Origin: Adiantum capillus-veneris
Taxonomy: Eukaryota; Streptophyta; Polypodiopsida; Polypodiales; Pteridaceae
Direction of reading: 5' to 3'
Assembly (NCBI GenBank): GCA_014529385.2
Contig: CM043950.1
Span: forward strand, 70,836,935 to 70,900,934
Length of the DNA stretch: 64,000 nt
Every line of letters begins with the position of its first letter. The stretch's first letter is position 1. A program made the translations under genes and the position numbers. The notes under the pieces were generated by a model. The model saw only the letters and a list, made by a program, of their open reading frames with translations. It made no database searches and had not been told where the DNA came from. Of the stretch, positions 1 through 14,262 are shown in pieces.

Positions 1-165
1 CTTATAATTTATTCCAGTTGACAAAAGCCTATAGGGGGCACTGCAAGTATATGCCATAATATTGTCCAAGGGGACAATACCGTCAATCCACTATTATTGA
101 CGATAGACTATTCTTGCAGAGTACTATGCTTCTATCTACAGTGCCTTACTTAGTAACTTGGCCAT

Positions 166-170
<5 letters not shown>

Positions 171-220
<50 letters not shown>
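171..220 (+). repeat. (GA)25 microsatellite
   Basis: Uninterrupted GA dinucleotide run. Confidence 0.97.
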
Positions 221-222
<2 letters not shown>

Positions 223-2107
223 CCTATTTGCCATGCGTTAAATAGGGAGTTCAAGAGAGAGATTGAGAGACTCTATGTGTGTGGCTGCTGGTTGAAGAGG
301 GAGAGAGAGTGTCGCGTTCACGTGCCATGCAAGCGGGGTGGTTGGCAATAAACTTTGTTTGTGGTTGCTATGAAACGATGATAGAGTGAGGGGAATATCT
401 ACCATCTGTGTAGTGGACAAGATAAGGTTTCATGTTTGTGTATGTGTATGTGTTAGTGGCAAACAAGAAGGTTAGAGCCGCTACATGGTGTGCAAAGGCC
501 AAAATAGCAACGCTTTAGAGAGAAAAAAATTGTATTTACTTTATGCATGTGTGCAGGTCGAGGGGGTAGCTGGTGCCCGAGAGAGAAAAAAACAACGGCT
601 AGACTTTGCTATGAATTGCATGTTGCATGTGGGTGGTGCTTTCCCCAAGGTAGCCGTCTCATTGGTGTCGTAATCTATCAACTGCACCTATCGTTTTGCT
701 GCACCGTCTAATGTCTAGTGTTGCTACTATTGGTGCTACCGTAATTGGTTCTGTCTGTCGGCAGTTTATTGATGCCATCGCGTGTTGGCACTAGCAAGGC
801 TACAGGGTCAAAGATGGGTTCCATAGGTTGAAAACATAGCAGCACCCTTATCGTCTTTCCCTCCTAAGACATTTAGGTAGGTTGCTTCCCACATATGTGT
901 AGAATCTCCAAGCTTCCCACGTTGCGTGATGGTAACGATGCAACTCAGTCCAATGTGATGCATGTCCATTGTGCCAAAGTGTTCTAGGGTCAATTCCCAC
1001 AACCCCTCTCAAAAAAGTACCTCCTCTTGTTGCGCCATCCTTGCTACATTATATTTGAAGTCTAAAAAAGTATGATGCCAATCAAAATTGGTAATTGCTT
1101 TGACAAGGAACCCAAAAGGAAACCATCTAGCAACTCTCAATTAAGTTCATGTTTCCATGTCACAACCTGACTCTACACTCCGATGAGCTTGTCACCAATT
1201 TCTAAAAATTTCTTTCTCCTAGAAATATGGACTGCTCGATTTTTCTTCCTCTCATCTTTCGCATTCTACTTACATCCCTTATACCTTCTCTATTATACAT
1301 GTATTGCTGATGCAATCAAATGTTCATCGATGCATCAACTCAAATACAACTAGTTTTAGTCCATCATACATGATTAATTTCTTTGATATGTAGTTTGCTT
1401 AGTCATACCTAGCTACTCAAGCATAAACACTTTGCCTCCGAGTGAAGATGGAAAATCAAGAGTAAAAAATCAAACAAAAATTGCCAACATAATGATCAAA
1501 TACACTTATCTTTGGTAGTTTGATCTTGAAGTTCTCCGTATCTATATGTACATGCAAAGCTGGGAGCATGTCTATGGCTTTGATACCAGTGCTACAAATG
1601 GAAGGCGCGGTAGCCCTCCAAAATACCAAAAACTACATACTACAACCCATAAAATTGACAAATCTGCATACTTGGCCAATCCCATAGTACATAATCAAGA
1701 CTACACAGGATCAGAGAGATAGAGAGCGGGAGAGAGAAATAGAGCACGTTCAGATGCACCTCCTAGGACGTAGTGCTACACCAACACGTTAAGAGAGAAG
1801 AAAGGAGAATAAAGAAGAATAGACACAGACAATGGGTGCAATCTCCCCCCGTGCAACAGTGAGAATTTTCCTCTTGCACGTATTTATTTATAGATTTCTT
1901 GAATGCTCAAAGTGAATACACATTGGCCGATCGAACGTAAATGGCCATAGCTCATAAGCAGCACTTGAATAATAAAATATACATAAATGTGATGTCCTCT
2001 TGCATAGCCCATAGCTCTGTCATGCTTTCTCCATGTGCGATCAACTGCACTAAATGACAAAATATCAATTTCCATTACACTGTAAGGACTACAAGTTTGA
2101 ATTCTTG

Positions 2108-2111
<4 letters not shown>
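221..2111. other. No recognised gene
   Basis: Short frames only (60-64 codons, no recognisable motif). The only structural hint is the primer-binding-site-like motif at 1576-1588. Confidence 0.6.
1576..1588 (-). other. Primer-binding-site-like motif (possible LTR relic)
   Basis: The minus strand reads TGGTATCAAAGCC directly after TTTGTAGCA, as a Met-tRNA primer-binding site follows an LTR end. A relic LTR would extend right from 1590 (TGCTACAAATGG), but I find no partner LTR or coding region. Confidence 0.3.

Positions 2112-2184
<73 letters not shown>
2112..2184 (+). repeat. (CT)n(CA)n compound microsatellite
   Basis: (CT) to about 2157, then (CA) to 2184; equals (TG)n(AG)n on the minus strand. 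Confidence 0.95.
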
Positions 2185-2188
<4 letters not shown>

Positions 2189-3792
2189 AAGAGGGAAAGA
2201 GAGAGTCTAAAGATTCAATGTTGAAAATCATTGATGCTTGCTTTTCCTCACTCTCAATCTCATGTTCACCTAGCTACGTTAGTAGACCAAGCTCCCATAT
2301 GATTTTTTACATTTGGTTACTCCAGTGTTATTTGGATCCTCAAACATAGAATTTTGTAAGGTACATATGATGTTATTATAGATCTTGGCAAGAATGAGTG
2401 GGCTAGGGTAGCAATGGGGAGAGCTATGAGCATTATGTTAGGCTATGTTGATATGAGTAGACAAAGTTTGAGTGTAGTAATGACTTGGGATTGCATTGAA
2501 TCTAAGTTCAAGCTACAATTACAAAACAATCATGAAAATAGTCTCTTTTTCTTTTGTTAATACAAAGTGATTAAGAAAGAAAGAATGTCTCGTTTTTTTC
2601 AAACAATGACAAGTAGAGAAATAAGGTATCCATGGCATTAACAGAGCCCACTACAATACCCACACACAATGCATCAAATATGTCCACTGCCTAGCCCAAC
2701 ACGTAAGTGAACAAAGTTAGCGGCCATATTCGGGATACAATTCCTTCAAAAAATGGTCAAAGAAAATTCTCAATGGAACCTTATACAGCTACGTCTTCCT
2801 TTGTAAAGAACAATGTAGTATGTGAACATCCCCTTTCACTTAGAGAGAGAGAGAGAGACGCATGCATCTGCTTTTTGATAATAGCAAAGGCCACACTCTT
2901 ATAAATTATGATTGTAATATTATATGATATGCAAGTCTACAAACCCTCATAAATTATACACCATGTATACCGAGGTTATACATCGTATCCATAGGTCCTA
3001 AAACAATTTGACCATGACACAAGCACAAAAAAATATTACCTTTAAGTCGCTTGCTAACCACCAATAGACATAAAAAAATAGCTAGTTCAATGGAACCATA
3101 CAGGAACAGCAGTCAACAATTCCTTTATGTTTCAAGAAGATTATAAGGATCAATTAAACATGGTGGATCTTTATTGAATTGTCTTTTGAGAGTTTTTAGC
3201 TGTTATCTCCTCCATTTTAAGACACGAGATGTCACTATTGATAGTTAGCTAGAGTTGCCTTAGCATAGCTTTGGAGGATGATCTTATTTAATAATGAAGC
3301 ATCCAAGAATATTTGGCACTACCTTATTGATGCGTAGAGAATATTTGCACATGTTTCCACCTTTGAGGGAAGGTGAGGGAGGAGAGTGCCATAGCTGCTT
3401 CTTCTTAGCCGTAGCAACGTGAGAGTCACATACTAGTCTATACTATATATAATGGACCTTAAAATTTTCAAAGAAGGAGAGAGACTCTGTGTGTCACTCT
3501 ATGGTTCATTTCAAAGAAATTAGAAACATCCAATTTGGAATGTCAAAGTAAAGGGTAAGTACTAAGATTAAAAAAGTAAAGGGAAGCGTTAAAAATACAC
3601 TACACCGTGGTCTATTACAAACATTGGGAATCTCAAATAGCTCCAAAATGGAAAGTCATGACAGACGTAGAAAAGTTGAATACCCAGTATATCCACGATC
3701 ACTCTCTCACCACCCCAAGGACATGCTATGCAAAGAGAGGAGGGACAGACCTGTTGAAAATATGTTACAACCTCGCATGGGCATCAATGTAA

Positions 3793-3793
<1 letters not shown>
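2185..3793. other. No recognised gene
   Basis: AT-rich, with short frames interrupted by stops; nothing identified. Confidence 0.6.

Positions 3794-3856
<63 letters not shown>
3794..3856 (+). repeat. (GT)n(GA)n compound microsatellite
   Basis: GT run to about 3827, then GA run to 3856. Confidence 0.95.
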
Positions 3857-3858
<2 letters not shown>

Positions 3859-4020
3859 CCCTTGAGTCATCAAAGTGTCATTTAAAGAGTGACTCCACTT
3901 TTCCTTTTGAAGGCCATAAAAAAACTCAAAGCCCTCAAATTTTTTGGGTGACTCTAGCTTAATACTTTATCTTAAAGAGCTTCAGGAAATCTGAGCTCTA
4001 GACGCTTCCATTAATCCCAC

Positions 4021-4024
<4 letters not shown>

Positions 4025-4054
<30 letters not shown>
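4025..4054 (+). repeat. (GA)15 microsatellite
   Basis: Uninterrupted GA run. Confidence 0.95.
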
Positions 4055-4058
<4 letters not shown>

Positions 4059-4097
4059 CAACCCACCAAAAATAGAATTCCAATAGACTTTAAAGAT

Positions 4098-4326
4098 CCA
4101 CTTGGCCAAGACTTGAAGAGAGAGAGAGAGAGATTTTAATGTCAGAGGAACACATCAAGAGACCTCAAAGCTCTATCTGACAAGTCTTGAACTTAAGACT
4201 TGGTATTTAAGAGGGAAATGTGATGACCAATCTACCACACTCAAAGATTATCATAGTTTCCTCTTCTTATTCATTGAGAGGGATCCCAAACATCTACTCG
4301 ACAAGTTTTGAACTTTTTTTTTGCGT

Positions 4327-4399
<73 letters not shown>

Positions 4400-4522
4400 A
4401 GAGAAACAAGGGGAGAGAGACTAAGAGCAAGGGAAGGAGGAAAAAGAAGAGAATTATTATTATCATAAGAACAATTTGAACATATATAAAAGGTCTACTC
4501 AACGAGTCTTGATCTCAAGATC

Positions 4523-4565
<43 letters not shown>

Positions 4566-4630
4566 GCCATCTTTGTGGAGTGATTATAGGGACTACAATC
4601 CACCCTCCTTGCTTGCGCGCGCATGCACAT
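4098..4630 (+). repeat. Dispersed repeat unit with embedded microsatellites, copy 1
   Basis: Begins TTGGCCAAGA and contains AACACATCAAGAGACCTCAA, then (GT)n(GA)n at 4325-4395, AAGATCTGATGAG, (GA)n at 4527-4562 and a purine-rich tail. It matches 4837-5400 along its length outside the microsatellites. Confidence 0.8.
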
Positions 4631-4720
4631 AATTGCAACTCCCTATGAGCTTGCATTTGCCCATAGGGAGATAAAGATTGATGGAGGGACATAGAAAGGG
4701 TAACCAAGGGGCTTGAATGC

Positions 4721-4820
<100 letters not shown>

Positions 4821-4836
4821 CGAAGGAAAAGATTTA

Positions 4837-4853
4837 TTTGGCCAAGAACTAAA

Positions 4854-4933
<80 letters not shown>

Positions 4934-5114
4934 AATGCCATAGGAACACATCAAGAGACCTCAACGCTCTATCTGACAAGTCTTGAACTTAGGACCTCGT
5001 ATTTAAGAGGAAACTCCGATAACCAACTTGCCACACTCAAAGGTTATCATAGATTCCTTTTTTTATTCACTTAGAGAGATCTCACGAAACTCAAAATTGT
5101 GTGTGTGTGTGTGT

Positions 5115-5195
<81 letters not shown>

Positions 5196-5400
5196 GGGGG
5201 GGGGGGGGGTGGGGGGGGAGGGAGGAAGAAGAAGTGAATTTTTATCATCAGAAGGACAATCCAAACTGATATCAAAGATCTACTTGACGAGCTTGATCTC
5301 AAGATCTAATAAGAAAGAGAGAAGGAATTGCTATCTTTACAGGGACTAAAGTACACCCTACTCATTTGTGCACCCACAGATATGTGTATGTGTGTGACCC
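4837..5400 (+). repeat. Dispersed repeat unit with embedded microsatellites, copy 2
   Basis: Same order of blocks as 4098-4630: TTGGCCAAGA, AACACATCAAGAGACCTCAA, a (GT)(GC)(GA)(G)n microsatellite (5099-5221), AAGATCTAATAAG, then AATTGCTATCTTTACAGGGA. An (AT)n(AG)n tract (4856-4929) replaces the short GA run of copy 1. Microsatellite lengths and composition differ while the unique blocks are conserved. Confidence 0.8.
5099..5221 (+). repeat. (GT)(GC)(GA)(G)n compound microsatellite
   Basis: GT, then GCGCGCG, then about 60 bp GA, then a poly-G run of about 25 broken by one T. Confidence 0.95.
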
Positions 5401-6579
5401 AATGGCCACGCTTTTCTTGGCTGCAACAATGTGCGGGTTACACACTAGTATAACACACATTAGGCTTGGGCCTTGTAGTTCGATGCACACGTTTTAGAGG
5501 TTGACTTTTGTCATCTAAATATATCAAACTCATGGTAGACATCCATAAGGCATCGCCTTACATAAATTCACAATTGAGGTTTGAAGGGTTTTCGAAGGAA
5601 GTATGCTTTCTTATGGAGGTTTTTTTATAAAATCTTCTTCCCTGAGGAATGGCTTATTCGATGACTTGCCCGTTGTTAGGCAAAGCTAGAAAAATTTTAC
5701 CATGCATGTGCATGAAAAATCTCAAAGGAAGGGTGGGAAGGGTTGCATCACGTGCATGATATAAAGATCAAAAGCTCTAGCACATCATGCTCAACGTCTC
5801 CTCGACAAGAGAAAGGCTACGGCCTACTGGCTGGTTGGAGCTTATGAAGCTTGAGCACATCACGATATTTGTTGGGGAGGAATGGTGGAGAAGAAACCAC
5901 ACATTATGAGGGAGAAGGCGTGCAGATCTTGGAGGAAGACACTGGTTGGCAGAGGCAGGGCTTGAGATTTTCTGGCAAGGCCAACCATCCGCTAACCATT
6001 GAAAGCACTTGCCAGATCAACCCACGACCCTAGGAGAAGTTGGTTGGTCGGCTAGAGCACCCTACGAGAAGGGGCAGGCACATGCAAGCCCATAGTTTTG
6101 TGAGATGATGTTGCGAACGGGCTCGTCGATCATTGCTTTCACACACATGCACCTCAACAATTTAGTTTGCAAGCTTGAAGCATTTGTAAAGGCTGCAAAA
6201 GTTCCTTTGCACGCATCAAAAGCTGTAGGAAAATCTAAGCAAGAGTCTGTAGAAGAAATCTCTTGCGTTCCCACCATAGCCACCGCTCCATTTGCTACTA
6301 AACAAGATGAAGGGGGGAGGGGGGATTCACCACATTGGGGTCATTTGTGAAGCGATGAGCTTGCAGAAAACTGGTGGAGGACCCCATCTCCATTTTGGAC
6401 ATATTGGGGCAAGAAAGGAGTGCATCATGTCCCAACCCTAAGAGTGAGGGGGAACCTTCATTTTGCAAGGTGGCCTTATATTTTCTATGGACTGTCTAGC
6501 TTGAAACTTGCTCTTCTTCAAGAAGCACACTTTATAAAAATTTTCCCTTGAAATGACATTCATTTCTCCGTCCTCTTCT
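5401..6579. other. Unrecognised region before copia A
   Basis: One 81-codon frame (6105-6350, plus strand, containing LEAFVKAAKVPLHASKAVGK) has balanced composition but no family I recognise. The rest shows no gene. Confidence 0.45.
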
Positions 6580-6584
6580 AAAAT

Positions 6585-6811
6585 TGTTGGAATTAGGGTT
6601 GTAGAGAAACACACACAGCTTGGAGAAGACGAAGGAAGCTCAAGGCACACAATAGAGAGTGTATTACTTAGTGTGCAATGGAAAGATAGATAGCCCTAGA
6701 GTGATGGGCATATATACAGTGCTCGGGGGAAAAAACCTCCTAAAGAGGGAAAAAATGCCCCGGCGGTCATAGTGTGTTTACACACATCACTACCACATGT
6801 ATATGGTAACA
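6585..6811 (-). repeat. Copia copy A 3' LTR
   Basis: 227 bp, plus-strand reading TGTTGGAATTAGG...ATGGTAACA. It follows the polypurine tract and is flanked outside by AAAAT. Confidence 0.95.
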
Positions 6812-6886
6812 AATCCCCCCTGGAGTGATGCGGTGAACAAGAGCTAGCACATGAGTAAAGGGAAGTGCCATGCCCTGAGGACGTGA

Positions 6887-9800
6887 TTAGTCCACAAAGG
6901 GGAGTAATCCCAAAGCTTTGCGGAAAGCTTCAAGCTTCTCACGAGACAATGCCTTTGTGAAAAGATCTGCAAGGTTGTCCTGTGTTGGCACATAAGCCAA
7001 GCTGATCTCTCCTGCTGAGAGCCTCTCCCTGACATAGTGGTAATGCACCTCAATGTGCTTTGTGCGAGCATGAAAAATTGGGTTCCTCGCAACTGCCAAT
7101 GCGCTCTGACTGTCAGTGTACATAGTGTTGGCAGTGTCCTTTCCAACACCCAAATCAGCCATAAGGCGTCTGAGCCATACACACTCAACCGTAGCTATGA
7201 AGACTACCCTGTACTCAGCCTCACAACTCGAAGTGGCCATAGTAGGTTGCTTCTTGCTCAACCATGATATACATGAACTGCCAAGCATGAAACAAAAACC
7301 ACTTGTGGATACTCTCGTGTCAAAACAACCAGCCCAATCCGAGTCCTAAAAAGCATGTAAGTCTGGCGGCAATGATCCCCCCTTGGGATAAAACAAGCCA
7401 AGATGTAAAGTGCCACTAAGGTAGCGGAAAATCCTCTTGACAGCCTGCCAATGCTTAGACCATGGGCTATGCATAAATCTGCTGACCTGTGAGACTGCAA
7501 ACTGAATATCCGGCCTCGTATTGCATACATAAATGAGGCAGCCAACAACAGTTTGGTAAAGAGTGACATCAGCAGGATCGCCAACATCATGTAGACTCAA
7601 CTTCAAACCTGTTTCCATGGGAGTGGCAATAGGTTTGCAATCCTCAAGTCCAAACTTACATAGCAATGTCTCTATGTAACTTTTCTGACACGAGGCAATA
7701 CCACCATCACACTGCTTAAACTGTATACCCAAGTAATGATGCAACAGTCCCAAATCTTTCATCTTGAAAGTAGCATTCAAATCAGCCTTAAATTTAGCAA
7801 TATGTCTCTCATTTGGTCCAGTGATCAGAAAATCATCAACATAAAGAACCACAATGAGAAGTACATCACCCTCACGCTTTACATACAATGTGCTTTCTGA
7901 TGGACTGTTACGAAAGCCTTGTTTGACCAAATGAGTGTCAGATTTCTCATACCAAGCACGAGGAGATTGCTTCAACCCATACAAAGCCTTCTTACATCTG
8001 CACACTTTGTCCTCTTGTCCTTTTATGACAAAACCGCGAGGCTGCATTACATAAACTTCCTCAAATATGTCACCATTCAATAAAGCAGTAACAATGTCTG
8101 ATTGATGTACATCCCAACCAAAATGAGCTGCCAATGCACATAGAAAACGCACAGTAGCCTTACGACAAGTGGGAGCAAAAGTCTCTTCATAATCTATGCC
8201 TTTTTGTTGTGCATAACCCTTTGCAACAAGTCGAGCCTTATGGCGATCAATCTCACCATCCGGCTTGCGTTTCAACTTGTAAACCCACTTCGTACCAATG
8301 GCCTTTTTTCCAGGAGGCAAATCACATAAAGTCCATGTGTCATTTTCTATGAGTGCATCATATTCTGATTGCATGGCAGCCATCCAATTTTCTGAATTCT
8401 GTGCTTCATCAAAAGACAGAGGCTCCTCAACATCATGTAAGCTAGACACAGCCAAAGCATAACAATCTGATGCATAAGATGCATGGCGAGAGCCTGAACG
8501 AGTGCAACTAGACAAAGGTGCATCCAATTTACTGTCACGCAAAGTGTGCACCAGCCATTTTGGCATACCTCTAGCCTGCTCATTTTCAGCCCTTTCTCAT
8601 CAAGTACATCATGTACATCTGCATCAGTAATAGGCTGATCTAGAACATTTTCAAAAACCCCCATAGGCTGTACATTTGCCTCATTGGAACTTACATTCGT
8701 ATTTCCACCACTGAAAAGAGGCAACAAAGTGTCATAATTGTCGTGTGAGCTTACATTACTGTCTCTAGTCAATGACAGCAAGGGCTGAACAGAATCTTCC
8801 ACAAACACTACATCCCGAGAAATCAGAATACGTTTTGTTTGCAGATGATACAACCTGTAACCTTTGCTTTCAGCACTATAACCAACAAAAATACATTTGA
8901 CAGCCTTATCATTCAATTTTCTGCGCTGCACTTGTGGCACCAAAGCATATGCCAAATAGCCAAAAACACGCATGTGCTCAATAGAAGGCTTTCTATCATG
9001 CCATGCTTCATATGGATTAATAGACTGCAAAGCTTTCATAGGACACCTGTTAAGTACATAAGTGGCACACATGATGGCCTCAAGCTAAAAAGAATGCGGC
9101 AAAGCTTGACTTTTTACCATACATCGTGCCATTTTCGTCAGTGACCTGTTTTTCCTCTCAGCAACACCATTTTGCTGAGGTGTATAAGGCAATGTACATT
9201 GTTGTTTTATCCCACGACTAGCCAGAAATGCATTAAATTCATGAGACATATACTCCCCCCCTAGATCGGAATGGAGGGTGCCCATAGTACATTTTGAGAC
9301 ATTTTCAGCCATAGCCAGAAATTGTTTGAAGCACATAAAAACTTCGGACTTCGCTTTAAGCGGAAATACCCATGCATGCCTGGAGTAATCATCAATGAAA
9401 GTCACGAAGTACAGGTAATTGCCCAAGGACGGAGTTTGCATGGGCCCACAAACATCACTATGCACAAGCTGCAACCTACATGTGGCCCGAACTGAACCAT
9501 CCTTTGGAAACTTAGAACGCTGCATCTTACCCAAAATACAGCCTTCACAAACATGTTTGACAGGTGCTTCAAGAGGCGGCAAAGAAGCAACCATATCAGA
9601 TTTCTGCAAACGCAGCAAACTGGCAAAATTCAAATGACCAAAACGTGCATGCCAAAGTTTTGCATCTTAAATAGCCCTTGAATCTGCAACAGCATTTGCA
9701 AAATTTTGTCCACACTTGTCATACAAAGTGAGCTTATACAGCCCACGGCACAAAAGCCCAGAGGCAACAATTTCATCACCAAAACTGAGATCATGAACTG

Positions 9801-11172
9801 TACATCTGTCATCCACAAATTTGACTACAAGTCCAAGTCTATCAAGTGCAGATACAGACAAGAGATTCTTCTTGATCCCAGGTACATAAAGTGCATCAAA
9901 AACTGTGAAGGAACTGCCACTAGGAGTACTGAGCACAATCTTTCCAACTCCCTGAACTGGATAAGAGGCGTTGTTGGCACAAGTGACTGAATTCCCATGA
10001 GGGACAAACTCGAGAGAGGTAAACAATTCACGATGTGAGGTAATGTGCTTTGTAGCACCACTGTCAAAATACCACACATGTGAATCTGCAGCAACTGACA
10101 GGCATGCATCATGGACAGCAAGATTGTAAGTGCACTCTGCACTAAAAGCCCATTCTGCATCAACATCAGCATTACAGTCTCCTTTTACAGAAGACTCAAC
10201 AATGGCTGCATTTGTAGTGGAACCAGCATTTGCAGTGGAACCACCCTCTTTCTTCTTAGCCTCTTTTGCCTTCAACTTAGGACACTGCTTGATCAAGTGA
10301 TCATTAGCTTTACAATAATGGCAATGCATCTTCTTTTTGCCCTTATCACCAGAATTGCCAGACGAAGTGCTGTCAGCAGAAGCATTAGGAACAGAAGTTT
10401 TGCCACTCGTAGCAGAACCATAAGAAGTGGTTGCATTGCTGTTACCACCCTTTCTTTGAGAAGCAATAAAAGCATGTTCAACTGCACGCTGCCTAGTCCT
10501 GTTTTTTCTGGAAGGTGACTCTTGCAATAGCAATGTGCATAATGCATCAAACTTGACAACTTCAGGATTTCCTTAGGTCATAAGTCTCCAAGTACTAGCA
10601 AAAGTCTGGTAAGAATCTGGTAAGGCATCAAGAACAGTCTGCACAAGGAAACTGTCTGAAATGACTTCACCTGCAGAAATAAGTTGCTCATTGATATCCT
10701 TGACACCAGCAAGAAAAGTGTCCATATCATCTTCCTCATGCATAATCTTTGACTCCAGCTCTTTATGCAGCAAAGAAATTTTAGCCTCATTGCAACTTGC
10801 ATAAAGACCAGCCAAAATATCCCAAGCCTGTTTTGCAGATTTTGTTGAACGGATGTGAGGAACAATGGTGCGCTTCACAGACAACGCAATCAATGCATGA
10901 GCCTGCGCATCCTTTACATCCCAATGAGCTTGTTCTACCGTAGGCAAAACAACTCTAACAGCAGCAATCCTTGCAGCAAGACCTGCAGCATCCTCAACAT
11001 CGCCTACATCCTCAGAACCAGGACGTACATCAATGCCCTGCACAATGTTCCAGACGCCCTTTGACACAAGAACATGTTGTGTCATATAAGCCCACATAGG
11101 GTAATTGACCCCATCCAACCTGTCCTCAACAACAAACATCTTGAACACATCTGTGTTGTTGTTGTCAGCCAT
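6887..11172 (-). pseudogene. Copia gag-pol polyprotein, inactivated (copy A)
   Basis: Start MADNNNTDVFKMF at 11172. Domains in order: UBN2-type Gag, CCHC knuckle (CHYCKANDHLIKQC), protease with YFDSGATKH, pre-integrase HARFGHL...CEGCILGK, integrase core with HSDVCGP and FIDDYSRHAW, reverse transcriptase with the YVDD box, RNase H (TSSCEAEY) and the end LLPFVD at 6887. Four in-frame stops (10573, 9667, 9085 and 7346) and one frameshift (about 8597) break it. Apart from these the frame is almost complete, and the stretch before RT (KRKPDGEIDRHKARLVAKGY) is intact here but deleted in copy C. Confidence 0.93.
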
Positions 11173-11443
11173 GGTAAATGCTGCACCTGATGTGAAAACT
11201 GCCCGAAAATAGGAGAAACGGAGCGGGAACAACCTGTGCTATATAGCACAAATTGTAAAGACTATAAGGCACCTGTTATGCAGAAAATGGCACTGACAGA
11301 AATTTTGCACAAAATGACGAAATAGCCTGTGCAGTACCTGTGAACGCTCGCCAAAGCTCACTGAAATGGGAGAAAGTGAGCAGGCATGTGTTGGAGCAGC
11401 TGGCGACTAAGCCCGGGAGGACGTGACCTGCTCTTATACCAAT

Positions 11444-11670
11444 TGTTGGAATTAGGGTTGCAGAGAAACACACACAGCTTGGAGAAGACGAAGGAAGCTC
11501 AATGCACACAATAGAGAGTGTATTACTTAGTGTGCAATGGAAAGATAGATAGCCCTAGAGTAATGGGCGTATATACAATGCTCGGGGGAAAAAACCTCCT
11601 AAAGAGGGAAAAAATGCCTCGGCGGTCCTAGTGTGTTCACACACATCACTATCACATGTATATGGTAACA
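11444..11670 (-). repeat. Copia copy A 5' LTR
   Basis: 227 bp, about 96% identical to its partner; the primer-binding site is immediately internal. Confidence 0.95.
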
Positions 11671-13315
11671 AAAATACGAAATTTTCAAATCTACTTTTAA
11701 ATTTTAAAGCGACATTTACTCAAAAAATGTATCAAGTCACATAGATAAAGGTGTAACCTTGGGAATTTGGTCTCCAATCTCCACCTCGGAGGCGAAAATC
11801 ATCGTATTATACTTAGTACTATATAATACATATGTATATGTATCCATTTTTTTCCAAAAGAAAAGTGCCTTTCATAGGAACTAGTCTTGCTTGGGGGGCC
11901 TTGCTATATAACATCTATAGAATACAATAGGACATATACAAATTGACATTTAACATCGCACACTGGAGGAAACACAAGCATGACTAATTTGGCAATGGTG
12001 GCACTCCACGAAAGGCATATATACATTTGAAAAATTCTATAATGTTTATGGGAGGAGACAAACTTAAGTGCATCAATTATTCGAGATTATACGGATGGTT
12101 ACAGTTGAGATAACATGGATAGCTCCTCTATAATTATAATATCTGCCTCTTTCCTATCCAAATAACACTCATCGGTGTCGTGAATAGAGAGAGGTTACTG
12201 TTGATTCATGGTTGGTATCTTGAATTGGTAATGGATTATACTGCTAAGTCTTGTTGTTCCCGCTCCGACGGTAAAGTGCAGTAGGAGTGAGGGCAATAGG
12301 AGTGTCTATTTCATTTGTCTGCCGACCTCGTTTATTGCTATATATGTGAGGTATGCCGCCGTGCATGAGAGACATATTTATAGATTGTGAGCAAAGATAT
12401 CAGACTGCATGCTCCAATCTTTACACAATGCAGTAATTTTAAACCATGACCTAGAATATGGATGGTAAGCTAGTTTCAATTTGGTTGTAGTTTGCTCCCT
12501 AGCTTATTGATACTTGGACTGTAATCTTCTAGGTCTTGATAACTTCATACTGACACCTAGTACGAGAGAAACGAGAACATATATAGTATGAAATCAATTA
12601 TTTTGACACCTAGTATGGTATCAATTATTTAGAGCTAAATTAAAGATGCACAAGGTAAATTCACTACTGTGATACACCACATGCATTCACTGATATAATA
12701 CATCACATGCCTTGGCTAGCACCCGCATGTAAAGAGTTGCATGTGTAACTAACATGTGCAAATGTTGATCGACACAAGTGTATAGTGTTGAAAACGAGAT
12801 CCAAACAAACCGAAGCAAAATAAGTAAACAATTTATAAAACAAGCGAACAGATAAAGCATGAATGAGCTACAATATTAAAGGAGGTGCTTTACTGACCTA
12901 CAGTGTTGTATTGCTGCTTTTCAATTGTCCAATCTACAGGCCGATTTTCGAGTCAAGCTACAAAAAACAAATGTGAATAGTTAAACATAACGTCTTGCAA
13001 TGAAACGTCATAGTCTGAAAGTGCAAAGTATATAGTGCACATCATGCAGAGGTGCCATACAAAAGTATGGTGGAGAGTTGGCATTGTGGTCTCTCCAAAA
13101 TGTGCCCTGCCTCCGTAGCATTTATGTGTTGCGCCAAGCAAACGCATGCACGTGGAAAATTGGATGCTGATAGCGAACCTTGCAGTGTTGTCGAGTTGGA
13201 GTCGCGCTTGTGCAATTGGATCTTGTAGTGTTGTGAATATATGTCCTCCCTGCCATACACAAAACACGGAGATGTAACTTTATGTTCTATGTCCTCTGAT
13301 CAATATTACCTTCTA

Positions 13316-13343
13316 TGTGTGTGTGTGTGTGTGTGTGTGCGCG
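13316..13343 (+). repeat. (TG)n microsatellite
   Basis: TG run ending in GCGCG. Confidence 0.93.
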
Positions 13344-14262
13344 TTTTGTAAGCTGCTTCGATCAGCAATTATGTCTTCTTGCCATAGATATGGTATACTC
13401 AAGCTCGTCACCAACAACTGTAAAAGATCTATTGATGCCTTCAATAATCTCATTTTCAAGAGCAATAGATATTTTTTTCTACATTGAGCGTCTGCTTTTG
13501 AACTTCCGTGAGTCCTGTGCTTTGAGCAGTAATGAGCAAAAAACAACTCTAAAGATTCATCATTTTTGGGCCTCCAATAACCATTTTCCGCGTATAGGGG
13601 ACACAACAACCATCCATTAGAAGCTAATATCTCTAGTCAAAACATGCAACTTGAAGTCTCTTAAGGTGTGATCCCTCCAAAAGATGCAAAAGTCAATACT
13701 TACGACAGTGGACTATTAGTTCTGTTAATGATGCAATTGAGGTGGTTGCATGAAGCCTAAGAGAAATCTAGCCCTTTTTTGCATACAACCAGATTCCATA
13801 TGTTCAGTGTCGCTTCCACCACCCATGTGGCCGACTCTCCTTCTCAAGCCCTGGCGGCCCTCCAATCCACAACACCCCAGCCAACCCCTCTGTCCAGACA
13901 ACCCTCCTTGAAATTTTGTCGATGTAGTGGATCTTATATGCTAAGACAATAAGAGATGCAAAGAAAGTTCACTCATCTCTACAAGAAAATCGAGATAAGA
14001 TGTAGCATCATGAGGAATGTATTTGCAGAAGATAACGCTTGGCACCCAACATATATAATATATTGAGTGTGTAACTAAATAAAATAATTTTTGAATCTTG
14101 AGGTTGCAAAATGCGTTCGACAGTAGATAAACTCTGTACAATCCTCTTGACGTTGAAATTGGTTCCGAACTCAGATGGCAATATATTAACAACAATATGC
14201 CTTGCGCTATGGAATGTTAAGTCATTGCTCAATAGTTGTTGGTGATAATTGCACTCGACCTG

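Larger units (their letters stand above)
6585..11670 (-). mobile_element. Ty1/copia LTR retrotransposon, complete (copy A)
   Basis: Two 227 bp LTRs (6585-6811 and 11444-11670) start TG and end CA in either orientation and differ at about 9 positions by eye (about 96% identity). The flanks AAAAT at 6580-6584 and 11671-11675 are a perfect 5 bp target duplication. The primer-binding site (minus strand, 11430-11441, TGGTATAAGAGC) is one base from the initiator-Met tRNA complement. A G-run polypurine tract lies next to the 3' LTR (about 6814-6821). Gene order gag-PR-INT-RT-RH is that of copia. Same family as the copies at 39.4-46.4 kb. Confidence 0.95.
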